Positions 7,348-14,492 of a stretch of DNA of 64,000 bases are shown here, piece after piece. The stretch is from Maritimibacter fusiformis. GTDB taxonomy: Bacteria > Pseudomonadota > Alphaproteobacteria > Rhodobacterales > Rhodobacteraceae. Positions within the stretch are counted from its first letter, which is position 1. Every line of letters begins with the position of its first letter. Both the position numbers and the translations under genes were made by a program. Under the pieces are notes generated by a model. That model made no database searches and had not been told where the DNA came from. It was given only the letters and a program-made list of their open reading frames with translations. The stretch spans positions 62,001-126,000 of the forward strand of contig NZ_VSIY01000004.1 of the NCBI RefSeq assembly GCF_008086115.1. The letters run 5' to 3'.

Positions 7348-9318
7348 TCAGCGCTGCTTGAGTTCGGCCAGGAAGTTGATCGCCTCGGTCTCGCCGGTCA
7401 GCCGGGCGCGGTAGACCGGCAGGCTTTCGGTCACGCGCATCACGTAGTTGCGGGTCTCGGTAAAGGGGATGTGCTCGATCCAGTCGACGATATCGGTGCC
7501 GGGGCTGCGCGGATCGCCCATCCGCTCGGACCACGATCGCGCGCGGCTTGGTCCGGCGTTGTAGGCCACCGCGATCAGCACCGGGTTACGCCCGAACTGC
7601 TCGATCAGGTAGGCGAGGTATTCCGACCCGAGCCGCGTGTTATAGCCCATGTCCGAGGTCAGCCGCGCCTGCTCGTAGGGCACATCAACACGCTTGGCCA
7701 TGTCCTTGGCAGTGCCGGGCATGAGTTGCATCAACCCCATCGCGCCGGCGCCAGAGACCACCTTGGGGTCGAACTCGCTTTCGCGCCGCGAGATCGCCAT
7801 TTCCAGCGCGCGCGGCACGGTGCGGTTGCCGCGTCCGATCTCGGGGGTTGGAAAGTAGGGGCGGTGAAACAACTCGCCGTGATAGATCAGCGCGTATTTC
7901 GACAACATCAACTGGATATGCGGTGCCTCCGCCGTCTCGGCCCAGGCGGCCAACTGGCCGACTCCGGTGCGGTCGAGGCGCTCGGACAGGTGCACGGTGA
8001 AACGCTCGGTCAGGTAGGTCTCGCCTGCCGCCCATGACAGACGGGCCGCCTCCATGATGTCGGAGGTCCAGAACGGGGCGGTGGTGTGGTTGGGAAAGAT
8101 GTCGCTCGTGCCTGTCAGGCGGGCGTCCATCGCCAGGCCGGCCTTCTCGGCGGCGAGCAGCCCGTAGAAGCTGGTCTGGTGCTGGCCGCCCCTCGCATAG
8201 GCGGCGCGGGCCTCTTCGGTGCGCCCCAGCGCCTCGAGCGCGCGGCCTTCCCAGTATCCGGCGCGGCCCAGGCTGATCGGGGTTTCGACCCCGCCCTTGA
8301 AGCTGTGGAAATGGCGCAGTGCGGTTTCGGCATCGTCGAGCTTGCGCAGCGCGATATAGCCCGCCAGCCATTCGAGGTCGTTGCGCTCGTCGCCGTCTTC
8401 GATCCTGTGCTCAGAGGCCAGGCGATAGGCGGTGCGCGCCTTGTCTTCGCGCATTGCCCAGCGCGCCAGAACGCCGCGCCAGTTGGCCCAGGCCGCCGGG
8501 TCGCCCAGCGCCGCCGCCGAGGTCGACCGCTCCAGCAGCAACTCGATCGCGTCGTCATTGCGGCCCTTGCGCGCGCGCCACAAAAACCGCTCATAGGCCA
8601 GCCCCGGGTCGTTGGCGAGCGAGGACGGAACCGCCTCGATCAGCCCATCGACACCGGGCTTGTCGTCGCGCAGCGCGATGCGGGCGCGGGCGAGTTTCTG
8701 ATGGGCGTCGTCAACGAGGGCGAGCATCTTTTCGGCCTGCTCGGTCAGCCCGCGCCACAAGAGCATGTCAAGGCGGGCGACGTGATGCGCGGCGGTGGTC
8801 TTGGGCCAGTCGGTGCGAAAGCCCTGATATTCCTCGTCGTCGAGCGACAGGGACGTCCAGGCCCGGATCGCCTCGGCCATCGCGGCATCCTTGGCGCCGG
8901 TTTCCCACAGCGCCTTGGCAAAGCGCAGCGAACCGGCACCGGTCTGCGGTTTCTCGTGCAGGAAGAAGTCGAGCACGGCGGCATGCGACGCCTCTTCGGG
9001 GATGGTCGCCTCGGAGCGTTTGCGCAGCAGCGACAGACCGGGCCAGTCGGGGCGGCGGGCCAGGAACGCCCGGGCTTCGGCGAATGTGCCCTGGCCGGCG
9101 CGCAGCCGGTTCCACTGAACGATGTCCTGCGCCACCGACCCGGTCGGACCGGCGGCGACAAGGGCCGCATCCCAGTCGCCGCTTCGCATCAGCTCAAGCC
9201 CGCGCACGAGCGCGGAAACGCTGGCGGCGTCCTGTCCGGCGGCGGGCAGGAGGGTGAGGAAAAACAACAGGATCGGGGCCAGCGCAGCGCGCATCCGGCG
9301 GGACAATATCGCAACCAT
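7348..9318 (-). CDS. Soluble lytic murein transglycosylase (Slt70-like)
   Basis: A 656-residue secreted enzyme. There is an N-terminal signal peptide (ALAPILLFFLTLLPAAG), then a long helical TPR-like region as in the Slt70 superhelical ring, then a C-terminal goose-type lysozyme domain. The catalytic glutamate sits in SRRESEFDP, and GAGAMGLMQLMPGTA, AYNAGPSRARSW and the terminal ENRNYV-like block (TETRNYVMRV) complete it. It cleaves MurNAc-GlcNAc bonds to 1,6-anhydro products in the periplasm. A second possible start lies at MRAALAPI, eight codons in. It is divergent from dapA. Confidence 0.92.
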   Translation of the reverse strand: MVAILSRRMRAALAPILLFFLTLLPAAGQDAASVSALVRGLELMRSGDWDAALVAAGPTGSVAQDIVQWNRLRAGQGTFAEARAFLARRPDWPGLSLLRKRSEATIPEEASHAAVLDFFLHEKPQTGAGSLRFAKALWETGAKDAAMAEAIRAWTSLSLDDEEYQGFRTDWPKTTAAHHVARLDMLLWRGLTEQAEKMLALVDDAHQKLARARIALRDDKPGVDGLIEAVPSSLANDPGLAYERFLWRARKGRNDDAIELLLERSTSAAALGDPAAWANWRGVLARWAMREDKARTAYRLASEHRIEDGDERNDLEWLAGYIALRKLDDAETALRHFHSFKGGVETPISLGRAGYWEGRALEALGRTEEARAAYARGGQHQTSFYGLLAAEKAGLAMDARLTGTSDIFPNHTTAPFWTSDIMEAARLSWAAGETYLTERFTVHLSERLDRTGVGQLAAWAETAEAPHIQLMLSKYALIYHGELFHRPYFPTPEIGRGNRTVPRALEMAISRRESEFDPKVVSGAGAMGLMQLMPGTAKDMAKRVDVPYEQARLTSDMGYNTRLGSEYLAYLIEQFGRNPVLIAVAYNAGPSRARSWSERMGDPRSPGTDIVDWIEHIPFTETRNYVMRVTESLPVYRARLTGETEAINFLAELKQR

Positions 9319-9361
9319 GGCGCATAACTAGCGCGGTCGTCCGGCGCGACAACACACATTC

Positions 9362-9390
9362 TTGGCATTTCCGGGGAACGCGGCTAGTTT
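9362..9390 (+). promoter_or_regulatory. Candidate promoter of dapA
   Basis: TTGGCA at 9362-9367 and TAGTTT at 9385-9390 with a 17-base spacer, about 60 bases before the dapA start, in the divergent gap with the transglycosylase gene. Consensus match only. Confidence 0.5.
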
Positions 9391-9448
9391 CCGCCGCGTT
9401 CGCCCCGGCGCCGACTCGGGCCGGACAATGCACAACAAGGAGCGTGTC

Positions 9449-10321
9449 ATGTTCAAAGGATCGATTCCTGCCCTGGTCACGCCGTTCAAGAACGGCGCAG
9501 TGGACATCGACACGCTCAAACGCCTGGTCGACTGGCATGTCGAGCAAGGCTCGCACGGGTTGGTGCCGGTCGGCACCACCGGCGAAAGCCCGACGCTCAG
9601 CCACGAGGAACACGAAACCGTGGTGGCCGAGGTGGTCAAGGCCGCAGACGGCCGCATCCCGGTGATCGCCGGGGCCGGCTCGAACAACACCGACGAAGCG
9701 ATCCGGTTCATGGAGCACGCCAAGGCGGTGGGCGCGGACGGGGCACTGGTGGTGACGCCCTACTACAACAAGCCGACCCAGCGCGGCCTGATCGCCCATT
9801 ACACCGCGCTGGCCGGGATCGGCCTGCCGATCGTCATCTACAACATCCCCGGCCGGTCGGCGATCGACATGCTGCCCGACACGATGGGTGAACTGGCCAA
9901 GCTCGACATGATCGTCGGCGTCAAGGACGCGACCGGCGACCTGGCGCGGGTGGCCTGGCAGCGGATCACCTGCGGCGAGGATTTCATCCAGATCTCGGGC
10001 GAGGACGCGACCGCGGTGGGCTTCAACGCGATGGGCGGGCGCGGCTGCATTTCGGTGACGGCGAACGTTGCCCCAAAGCTGTGTTCGGAAATGCAGCAGG
10101 CGACGCTCGATGGCGACTATGAGACCGCGCTGATCCTGTCGGACAAGCTGATGCCGCTGCACAAGGCGATCTTCATCGAGCCGGGGCTGGTCGGCGTCAA
10201 ATACGCGATGTCGCGGATCGGTCTGGTCGACCCCGAGGTGCGGATGCCGATGATGCCGGCGCTTGACACAACCAAGGCGGTGATCGACGACGCGATGCGC
10301 CATGCCGGGCTGTTGAACTAG
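9449..10321 (+). CDS. dapA: 4-hydroxy-tetrahydrodipicolinate synthase
   Basis: A 290-residue enzyme that condenses pyruvate with aspartate semialdehyde, the first step of the lysine/DAP branch feeding peptidoglycan. Seen: the GTTGES substrate loop near 43-48, the YNIPGRS catalytic tyrosine block near 133, and the Schiff-base lysine in GVKDATGD near 161. The length is standard. The start at MFKGSIPAL is preceded by AAGGAG at seven bases; the in-frame codons further upstream lie in the promoter region. trmO follows after three bases, so they form an operon. Confidence 0.96.
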   Translation: MFKGSIPALVTPFKNGAVDIDTLKRLVDWHVEQGSHGLVPVGTTGESPTLSHEEHETVVAEVVKAADGRIPVIAGAGSNNTDEAIRFMEHAKAVGADGALVVTPYYNKPTQRGLIAHYTALAGIGLPIVIYNIPGRSAIDMLPDTMGELAKLDMIVGVKDATGDLARVAWQRITCGEDFIQISGEDATAVGFNAMGGRGCISVTANVAPKLCSEMQQATLDGDYETALILSDKLMPLHKAIFIEPGLVGVKYAMSRIGLVDPEVRMPMMPALDTTKAVIDDAMRHAGLLN

Positions 10322-10324
10322 GCG

Positions 10325-10807
10325 ATGGGCGACCGGCCCGAAATCCGCGCGGGCGAAGTGGCGCTGGGGCATGATCCCGGCGACACCCCGGATGCCGGGA
10401 TCACCTTCATCGGTCGTATCCGCTCGCCCTGGTCGCGCGGCGATTGCCCCAAGAATATCGGTCGGGCGCGGGAAACCGGGCAGGGTGCGCGGATCGAGCT
10501 TGCGCCCGAATACGCCCAGGCGCTGACCGGGTTGTCGGTGGGCCAGCCGATCCTGTTGCAATACTGGATGGACCGCGCCCGCCGCGACCTGGTGATGCAG
10601 GCGCCGCGCCATGCCGAGGGTCCGCGCGGCACCTTCGCGCTGCGCTCGCCCAACCGGCCCAACCCGGTGTCGGTCTCGACCGTGGTGATCACCGCGCTCG
10701 ACCCCGAGGCCGCCACCATCGACATCGACGCCATAGACTGTTTCGACCACACGCCGGTGGTCGATATCAAGCCGTGGCTGGAAACCGTGGACGCGCCGCC
10801 GGCATAG
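10325..10807 (+). CDS. trmO: tRNA (N6-threonylcarbamoyladenosine(37)-N6)-methyltransferase TrmO
   Basis: A 160-residue TsaA/YaeB-like protein. The signature ALRSPNRPNPVSVSTV near residues 102-117 is diagnostic of the TrmO beta-barrel family, which uses SAM to methylate t6A37 of ANN-decoding tRNAs. The N-terminal block TFIGRIRSPW is also conserved. The gene starts three bases after dapA, so co-transcription is near certain, although the pathways are unrelated. Alternative older names are tsaA and yaeB. Confidence 0.88.
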   Translation: MGDRPEIRAGEVALGHDPGDTPDAGITFIGRIRSPWSRGDCPKNIGRARETGQGARIELAPEYAQALTGLSVGQPILLQYWMDRARRDLVMQAPRHAEGPRGTFALRSPNRPNPVSVSTVVITALDPEAATIDIDAIDCFDHTPVVDIKPWLETVDAPPA

Positions 10808-10848
10808 GCCTTTCGCAGGCAACGCCGATCGCCTATATCCGCTGAACC

Positions 10849-11325
10849 ATGGCCAAGAAAGACCAGAACCCCAACTACAAGGTGATCGCCGAGAACCGGC
10901 GGGCACGGCATGACTATGCCATCGAGGAAGACCTCGAATGCGGCATCATGCTGGAAGGGTCCGAGGTGAAAAGTCTGCGCCAGGGCGGCGCCAACGTGGC
11001 CGAAAGCTACGCCTCGGTCGAGAACGGCGAACTGTGGCTGGTGAATGCCTACATCGCGCCCTATGAGCAGGCCAAGACCTGGGGGCATGACGAACGCCGG
11101 CGGCGCAAGCTTCTGGTGTCGAAGAAAGAACTGTCGCGGCTGTGGAACGCGACCCAGCGCAAGGGCATGACGCTGGTGCCGCTGGTGCTCTACTTCAACC
11201 ACAAGGGCATCGCCAAGCTCAAGATCGGTATCGCCAAGGGCAAGAAGACCCAGGACAAGCGCGCCGACCAGGCCAAGCAGGACTGGAACCGGCAGAAGGC
11301 GCGATTGCTCAAGGAACGTGGCTAG
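10849..11325 (+). CDS. smpB: SsrA-binding protein SmpB
   Basis: A 158-residue tmRNA partner for trans-translation. Seen: [16 protein letters not shown], the core [18 protein letters not shown] near 33-50, and the basic C-terminal tail ([15 protein letters not shown]) that occupies the decoding channel of stalled ribosomes. No ssrA gene was recognised in this window. A TATATC lies just upstream but without a good -35 partner, so read-through from trmO is possible. Confidence 0.97.
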   Translation: MAKKDQNPNYKVIAENRRARHDYAIEEDLECGIMLEGSEVKSLRQGGANVAESYASVENGELWLVNAYIAPYEQAKTWGHDERRRRKLLVSKKELSRLWNATQRKGMTLVPLVLYFNHKGIAKLKIGIAKGKKTQDKRADQAKQDWNRQKARLLKERG

Positions 11326-11332
11326 AATCCCC

Positions 11333-11361
11333 TTGCCAGCCTGCCGCAACCCGCCTATACG
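11333..11361 (+). promoter_or_regulatory. Candidate promoter of the rpmI-rplT operon
   Basis: TTGCCA at 11333-11338 and TATACG at 11356-11361 with a 17-base spacer, about 75 bases before rpmI. The roughly 70-base leader could bind L20, but no mimic structure was resolved by eye. Confidence 0.5.
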
Positions 11362-11436
11362 GCCCATTCGAACCGCGTGGCCGGCCCAAGTGGCATGCCG
11401 AGTCGCGCATGAACGGAACCCTCGAAGGAGACCGAA

Positions 11437-11637
11437 ATGCCCAAAATGAAGACAAAATCGAGCTGCAAGAAGCGGTTCTCGATGACGGCCTCGGGCCGCA
11501 TCAAGGCGGGCCAGGCCGGCAAGCGTCACGGCATGATCAAACGCACCAACAAGTTCATCCGCCAGGCGCGCGGAACCACGCTGTTGTCGAAGGCTGATGA
11601 GAAGATCATCAAGCCGATGATGCCGTATTCGCGCTAA
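11437..11637 (+). CDS. rpmI: 50S ribosomal protein L35
   Basis: A 66-residue highly basic protein of canonical L35 length: [20 protein letters not shown] at the start and [20 protein letters not shown] in the middle. It is preceded by GAAGGAGACC. rplT follows after 12 bases with its own AAGGAGAA, so they form the usual rpmI-rplT pair. infC, often upstream in other bacteria, is not present here; smpB takes its place. Confidence 0.98.
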   Translation: MPKMKTKSSCKKRFSMTASGRIKAGQAGKRHGMIKRTNKFIRQARGTTLLSKADEKIIKPMMPYSR

Positions 11638-11649
11638 GGAGAACCTGAT

Positions 11650-12012
11650 ATGTCCCGCGTCAAAGGTGGACCCTCGTCCCACGCCCGCCACAAGAAGGTG
11701 ATCAAGGCCGCGAAAGGCTATTACGGCCGTCGCTCCAACGCCTTCCGCACCGCGACCCAGGCCGTCGACAAGGCCAATCAATACGCCACGCGCGACCGCA
11801 AGAACCGCAAGCGCAATTTCCGCGCGTTGTGGATTCAGCGGATCAACGCCGCCGTGCGCGCGATTGATGCCGACCTGACCTATTCGCGTTTCATCAACGG
11901 CCTGAACAGCGCCGGGATCGAGGTGGACCGCAAGGTTCTGGCCGATCTCGCCGTGCACGAGCCCGACGCGTTTGGCGCCATCGTCGACAAGGCGAAGGCC
12001 GCGCTCGCGTAA
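11650..12012 (+). CDS. rplT: 50S ribosomal protein L20
   Basis: A 120-residue protein with the conserved L20 start [19 protein letters not shown], the [18 protein letters not shown] helix and the C-terminal block [21 protein letters not shown]20 binds 23S rRNA early in assembly and in many bacteria autoregulates this operon. It is co-transcribed with rpmI, and a strong hairpin follows before pheS. Confidence 0.98.
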   Translation: MSRVKGGPSSHARHKKVIKAAKGYYGRRSNAFRTATQAVDKANQYATRDRKNRKRNFRALWIQRINAAVRAIDADLTYSRFINGLNSAGIEVDRKVLADLAVHEPDAFGAIVDKAKAALA

Positions 12013-12038
12013 CTCCCGACCATCGGGAAGAATTCAGG

Positions 12039-12073
12039 GAAGCCGCGGACCTTTACGGGTCGCGCGGCTTCTT
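12039..12073 (+). terminator. Hairpin between rplT and pheS (terminator or attenuator)
   Basis: GAAGCCGCG pairs with CGCGGCTTC and GACC with GGTC inside it, with one bulged G, then TTGCGTTT follows. The T tract is weak, so it may terminate only part of the transcripts or act as an attenuator before pheS. No phenylalanine-rich leader peptide was found. Confidence 0.5.
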
Positions 12074-12128
12074 GCGTTTCGGGGCCCTGCTGGGTAGCAG
12101 AAGACGACGAAAACCAAGGGGGTCCGGC

Positions 12129-13202
12129 ATGGACGATCTGAGGCAGAAATACATCGACGCGATCGCGGGCGCGGGCGACGAGGCCACGCTTGAGGATATC
12201 CGCGTCGCCGCCGTGGGCAAGAAGGGCGAGGTGGCCTTGAAAATGCGCGAACTGGGCAAGATGACGCCCGAGGAGCGGCAGGTTCAGGGACCGAAGCTCA
12301 ATGCCCTGAAGGACGAGATCAACGCGGCGCTGGCGGCGAAGAAGGCCGCGCTGGGCGACGCGGCGCTGGATGAGCGGCTGAAAACCGAATGGCTCGACGT
12401 GACGCTGCCGGGACGGGCGCGCCGGCAAGGCACGATTCACCCGGTCAGCCAGGTCACCGAGGAAGTCACCACGATCTTTGCCGACATGGGCTTTTCCGTC
12501 GCAGAAGGGCCGCAGATCGAAAGCGACTGGTATAATTTCGACGCGCTGAACATCCCGCCCGACCACCCGACGCGAACCGAGATGGACACGTTCTACATGT
12601 CCACCCCCGAGGGCGACGACCGCCCGCCGCATGTGCTGCGCACCCACACCAGCCCGGTGCAGATCCGGGCGATGGAAAAGCTGGGCGCGCCGATCCGGGT
12701 GATCGCGCCGGGCCGGGTCTACCGCGCCGATTACGACCAGACCCACACGCCGATGTTCCATCAGGTCGAGGGTCTGGCGCTGGGCCGCGACATCTCGATG
12801 GCGAACCTCAAGTGGACGCTCGAGGAATTCTGCCGCGCGTTTTTCGAGGTCGACGAGGTCGAACTTCGGTTCCGCGCCTCGCACTTCCCGTTCACCGAAC
12901 CGTCGGCCGAGGTCGACCTTCGCTGTTCGTGGGAAGACGGTAAACTGCATGTCGGCGAGGGTGACGACTGGATGGAAATCCTCGGCTCCGGCATGGTGCA
13001 CCCCAAGGTGCTGTCCTCGGCGGGGGTCGATCCGAGCAAATGGCAGGGCTTCGCCTTCGGCATCGGCATCGACCGGCTGGCAATGCTGAAATACGGCATC
13101 CCGGACCTGCGGGCGTTCTTCGATTCAGACCTGCGCTGGCTGAGGCACTACGGCTTCTCGGCGCTGGACGTGCCGACGATGCGGGGTGGGTTGAGCAGGT
13201 GA
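12129..13202 (+). CDS. pheS: Phenylalanyl-tRNA synthetase alpha subunit
   Basis: A 357-residue class II catalytic subunit that charges tRNA-Phe as part of the alpha2beta2 enzyme. An N-terminal coiled coil (to about residue 85) precedes the catalytic core. Motif 2 includes [10 protein letters not shown] near 213, and motif 3 is [15 protein letters not shown] near 311-325. The start is MDDLRQKY; an upstream in-frame codon lies in the hairpin region. The beta subunit is not adjacent: three small genes intervene over 1.3 kb. Confidence 0.97.
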   Translation: MDDLRQKYIDAIAGAGDEATLEDIRVAAVGKKGEVALKMRELGKMTPEERQVQGPKLNALKDEINAALAAKKAALGDAALDERLKTEWLDVTLPGRARRQGTIHPVSQVTEEVTTIFADMGFSVAEGPQIESDWYNFDALNIPPDHPTRTEMDTFYMSTPEGDDRPPHVLRTHTSPVQIRAMEKLGAPIRVIAPGRVYRADYDQTHTPMFHQVEGLALGRDISMANLKWTLEEFCRAFFEVDEVELRFRASHFPFTEPSAEVDLRCSWEDGKLHVGEGDDWMEILGSGMVHPKVLSSAGVDPSKWQGFAFGIGIDRLAMLKYGIPDLRAFFDSDLRWLRHYGFSALDVPTMRGGLSR

Positions 13203-13208
13203 TGGTTA

Positions 13209-13226
13209 TTTTGGCTCGAGCCAAAA
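13209..13226. repeat. Perfect 18-base palindrome
   Basis: TTTTGGCTCGAGCCAAAA lies seven bases after the pheS stop and about 17 bases before the start of the small membrane protein. It could be an operator or a small bidirectional hairpin. No regulator is suggested by context. Confidence 0.5.
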
Positions 13227-13242
13227 ATCTGGGAGAATAATG

Positions 13243-13542
13243 ATGTTCATAGTTCTTACTGTTGCTCTCCCAGGCGTGCTGGCAGCTTGGCTAGTCTTCC
13301 GAAAGCGCAACTCTTGGCCGTTGACGCTGCTTGCCATCTTCGTCGGGATTATCGCGAGCTATTTGGTCGTCTACATCATGGGGAACTATGTGCAGGCAAC
13401 CTCGATCAAAGAACTCGAACATGTCGTCGGAGAAGCCGCCGCCCAAGAAATCACAAACGCCATCTACGGTCGCGCTCTGATTATCGCAGTGGGCTTGATT
13501 GCTATCACAGCGATCGCCACCAAACTCAGGGGCAAAAAATGA
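13243..13542 (+). CDS. Small membrane protein of unknown function, low GC
   Basis: A 99-residue hypothetical with three hydrophobic segments: residues about 2-18, 25-47 (LTLLAIFVGIIASYLVVYIMG) and 75-92, ending in KLRGKK. The start is ATG 13243, seven bases after GGGAGA; an ATG at 13240 is also possible. Base composition is unlike its neighbours: 30 of 60 bases are G/C at 13321-13380 against 42 of 60 at 12301-12360 in pheS. This suggests recent acquisition. No family recognised. Confidence 0.6.
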   Translation: MFIVLTVALPGVLAAWLVFRKRNSWPLTLLAIFVGIIASYLVVYIMGNYVQATSIKELEHVVGEAAAQEITNAIYGRALIIAVGLIAITAIATKLRGKK

Positions 13543-13584
13543 ATTTCACACTCCCCAGTTGGACCACCACCGCAACGTGAACCC

Positions 13585-13640
13585 GTAGGGCGGGCTTTAG
13601 CCCGCCGCCCCGGTGCATGGTGGGCTGAAGCCCACCCTAC
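13585..13640. repeat. 56-base imperfect palindromic repeat, copy 1
   Basis: Two nested inverted repeats (GGCGGGCT-TT-AGCCCGCC and GGTGGGCT-GA-AGCCCACC) are bounded by GTAGGG and CCCTAC. The unit resembles REP/RAYT-type intergenic palindromes. A diverged copy lies at 14121-14176, on the other side of the ASCH gene; 44 of 56 positions match. Confidence 0.75.
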
Positions 13641-13694
13641 ACGATTGAAAGACTACCTCGCCAACTCGGCAACTACACACTGGAACCGCCCCAA

Positions 13695-14117
13695 ATGACC
13701 GACGACATGGAAGACCTGCAAGTCACCTACCCCGGCGCCGGGACGTTCATGTTTGGCGACTCTGCCGAGCTTTCGGCCAGGCTGATCGCCCTCGTGCGCG
13801 CTGGCAAGAAACGCGCGACCTGCGGTGCGCTTTCCGAGTTCGAGGGCGAGCCCGAGGCGATGCCCAAACTCGGGCGCACCGACATTGCCGCCAACTGGGA
13901 CGGCACCCCGGCGCTGGTGATCCGCACCACGCGGCTCGACAAGGTCCGGTTTTGCGATGTGACCGAAGACATGGCGCGGGCCGAGGGCGAGAATGACACG
14001 CTCGAAGGCTGGCGCGCGGGCCATCAGGCGTATTTCGCGCGAAACGGCGGCTTCGACCCCGAGATGGTGTTGCTGTTCGAACATTTCGAACTGGTTGAGG
14101 ATCTGGCAGACCGATAA
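13695..14117 (+). CDS. ASCH domain protein
   Basis: A 140-residue protein fitting the ASCH (ASC-1 homology, PUA-like) family. Residues about 14-45 carry TFMFGDSAELSARLIALV and the KKRATCG block; WDGTPALVIRTTRLDKVRFCDVT lies near 68-90; and EGWRAGHQAYFAR near 104 is the usual C-terminal helix. ASCH proteins bind RNA or act on nucleosides (YqfB is an amidohydrolase); which applies here is unknown. The gene is bracketed by two copies of the 56-base palindrome and lies within the pheS-pheT gap. Confidence 0.75.
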   Translation: MTDDMEDLQVTYPGAGTFMFGDSAELSARLIALVRAGKKRATCGALSEFEGEPEAMPKLGRTDIAANWDGTPALVIRTTRLDKVRFCDVTEDMARAEGENDTLEGWRAGHQAYFARNGGFDPEMVLLFEHFELVEDLADR

Positions 14118-14120
14118 CCG

Positions 14121-14176
14121 GTAAGGAGGGGTTCACCCCGCCGCCCCGCTACATTGTGAGTTGAAACCCACCCTGC
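14121..14176. repeat. 56-base imperfect palindromic repeat, copy 2 (diverged)
   Basis: Aligns without gaps to 13585-13640 with 12 mismatches. Mismatches fall in both stems, so pairing is weaker than in copy 1, as expected for an older copy. The invariant core is the CCGCCCCG stretch and the CCCACCCT end. Confidence 0.65.
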
Positions 14177-14198
14177 GTAACGACGAACGGAGACCGCC

Positions 14199-14480
14199 AT
14201 GCCCCTTTTCCAACATGAAAACCGGCAAGCCTCCGAGGCCGCCAAGGCGCTCTATGCGCGTTATGAGATCGTCTATACCGCGGTCGATTTCATTGCCGCC
14301 TTCGCGTTCCTCGTCGGCTCTGTCCTGTTCTTCGACGAAAACACCAAGACCGCGGCGACCTGGCTGTTCGTCATCGGCTCGGTGTTCTTTGCGCTGAAAC
14401 CCACCATCCGGCTCGTGCGTGAAATCAAACTCTACCGCATGGGCAAGATCGACACCCTCGCCGCCCGCATGGGCGACTGA
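14199..14480 (+). CDS. YrhK-like small membrane protein
   Basis: A 93-residue protein with two hydrophobic helices (about 31-47 and 54-70) separated by FDENTKTAAT. The first hydrophobic segment (VDFIAAFAFLVGSVLFF) and WLFVIGSVFFALKPTIRL match the YrhK family. Function is unknown. It lies 12 bases before pheT with a GGAGACC ribosome binding site for pheT between them, so it is probably co-transcribed with pheT. Confidence 0.75.
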   Translation: MPLFQHENRQASEAAKALYARYEIVYTAVDFIAAFAFLVGSVLFFDENTKTAATWLFVIGSVFFALKPTIRLVREIKLYRMGKIDTLAARMGD

Positions 14481-14492
14481 CCGGAGACCGAC

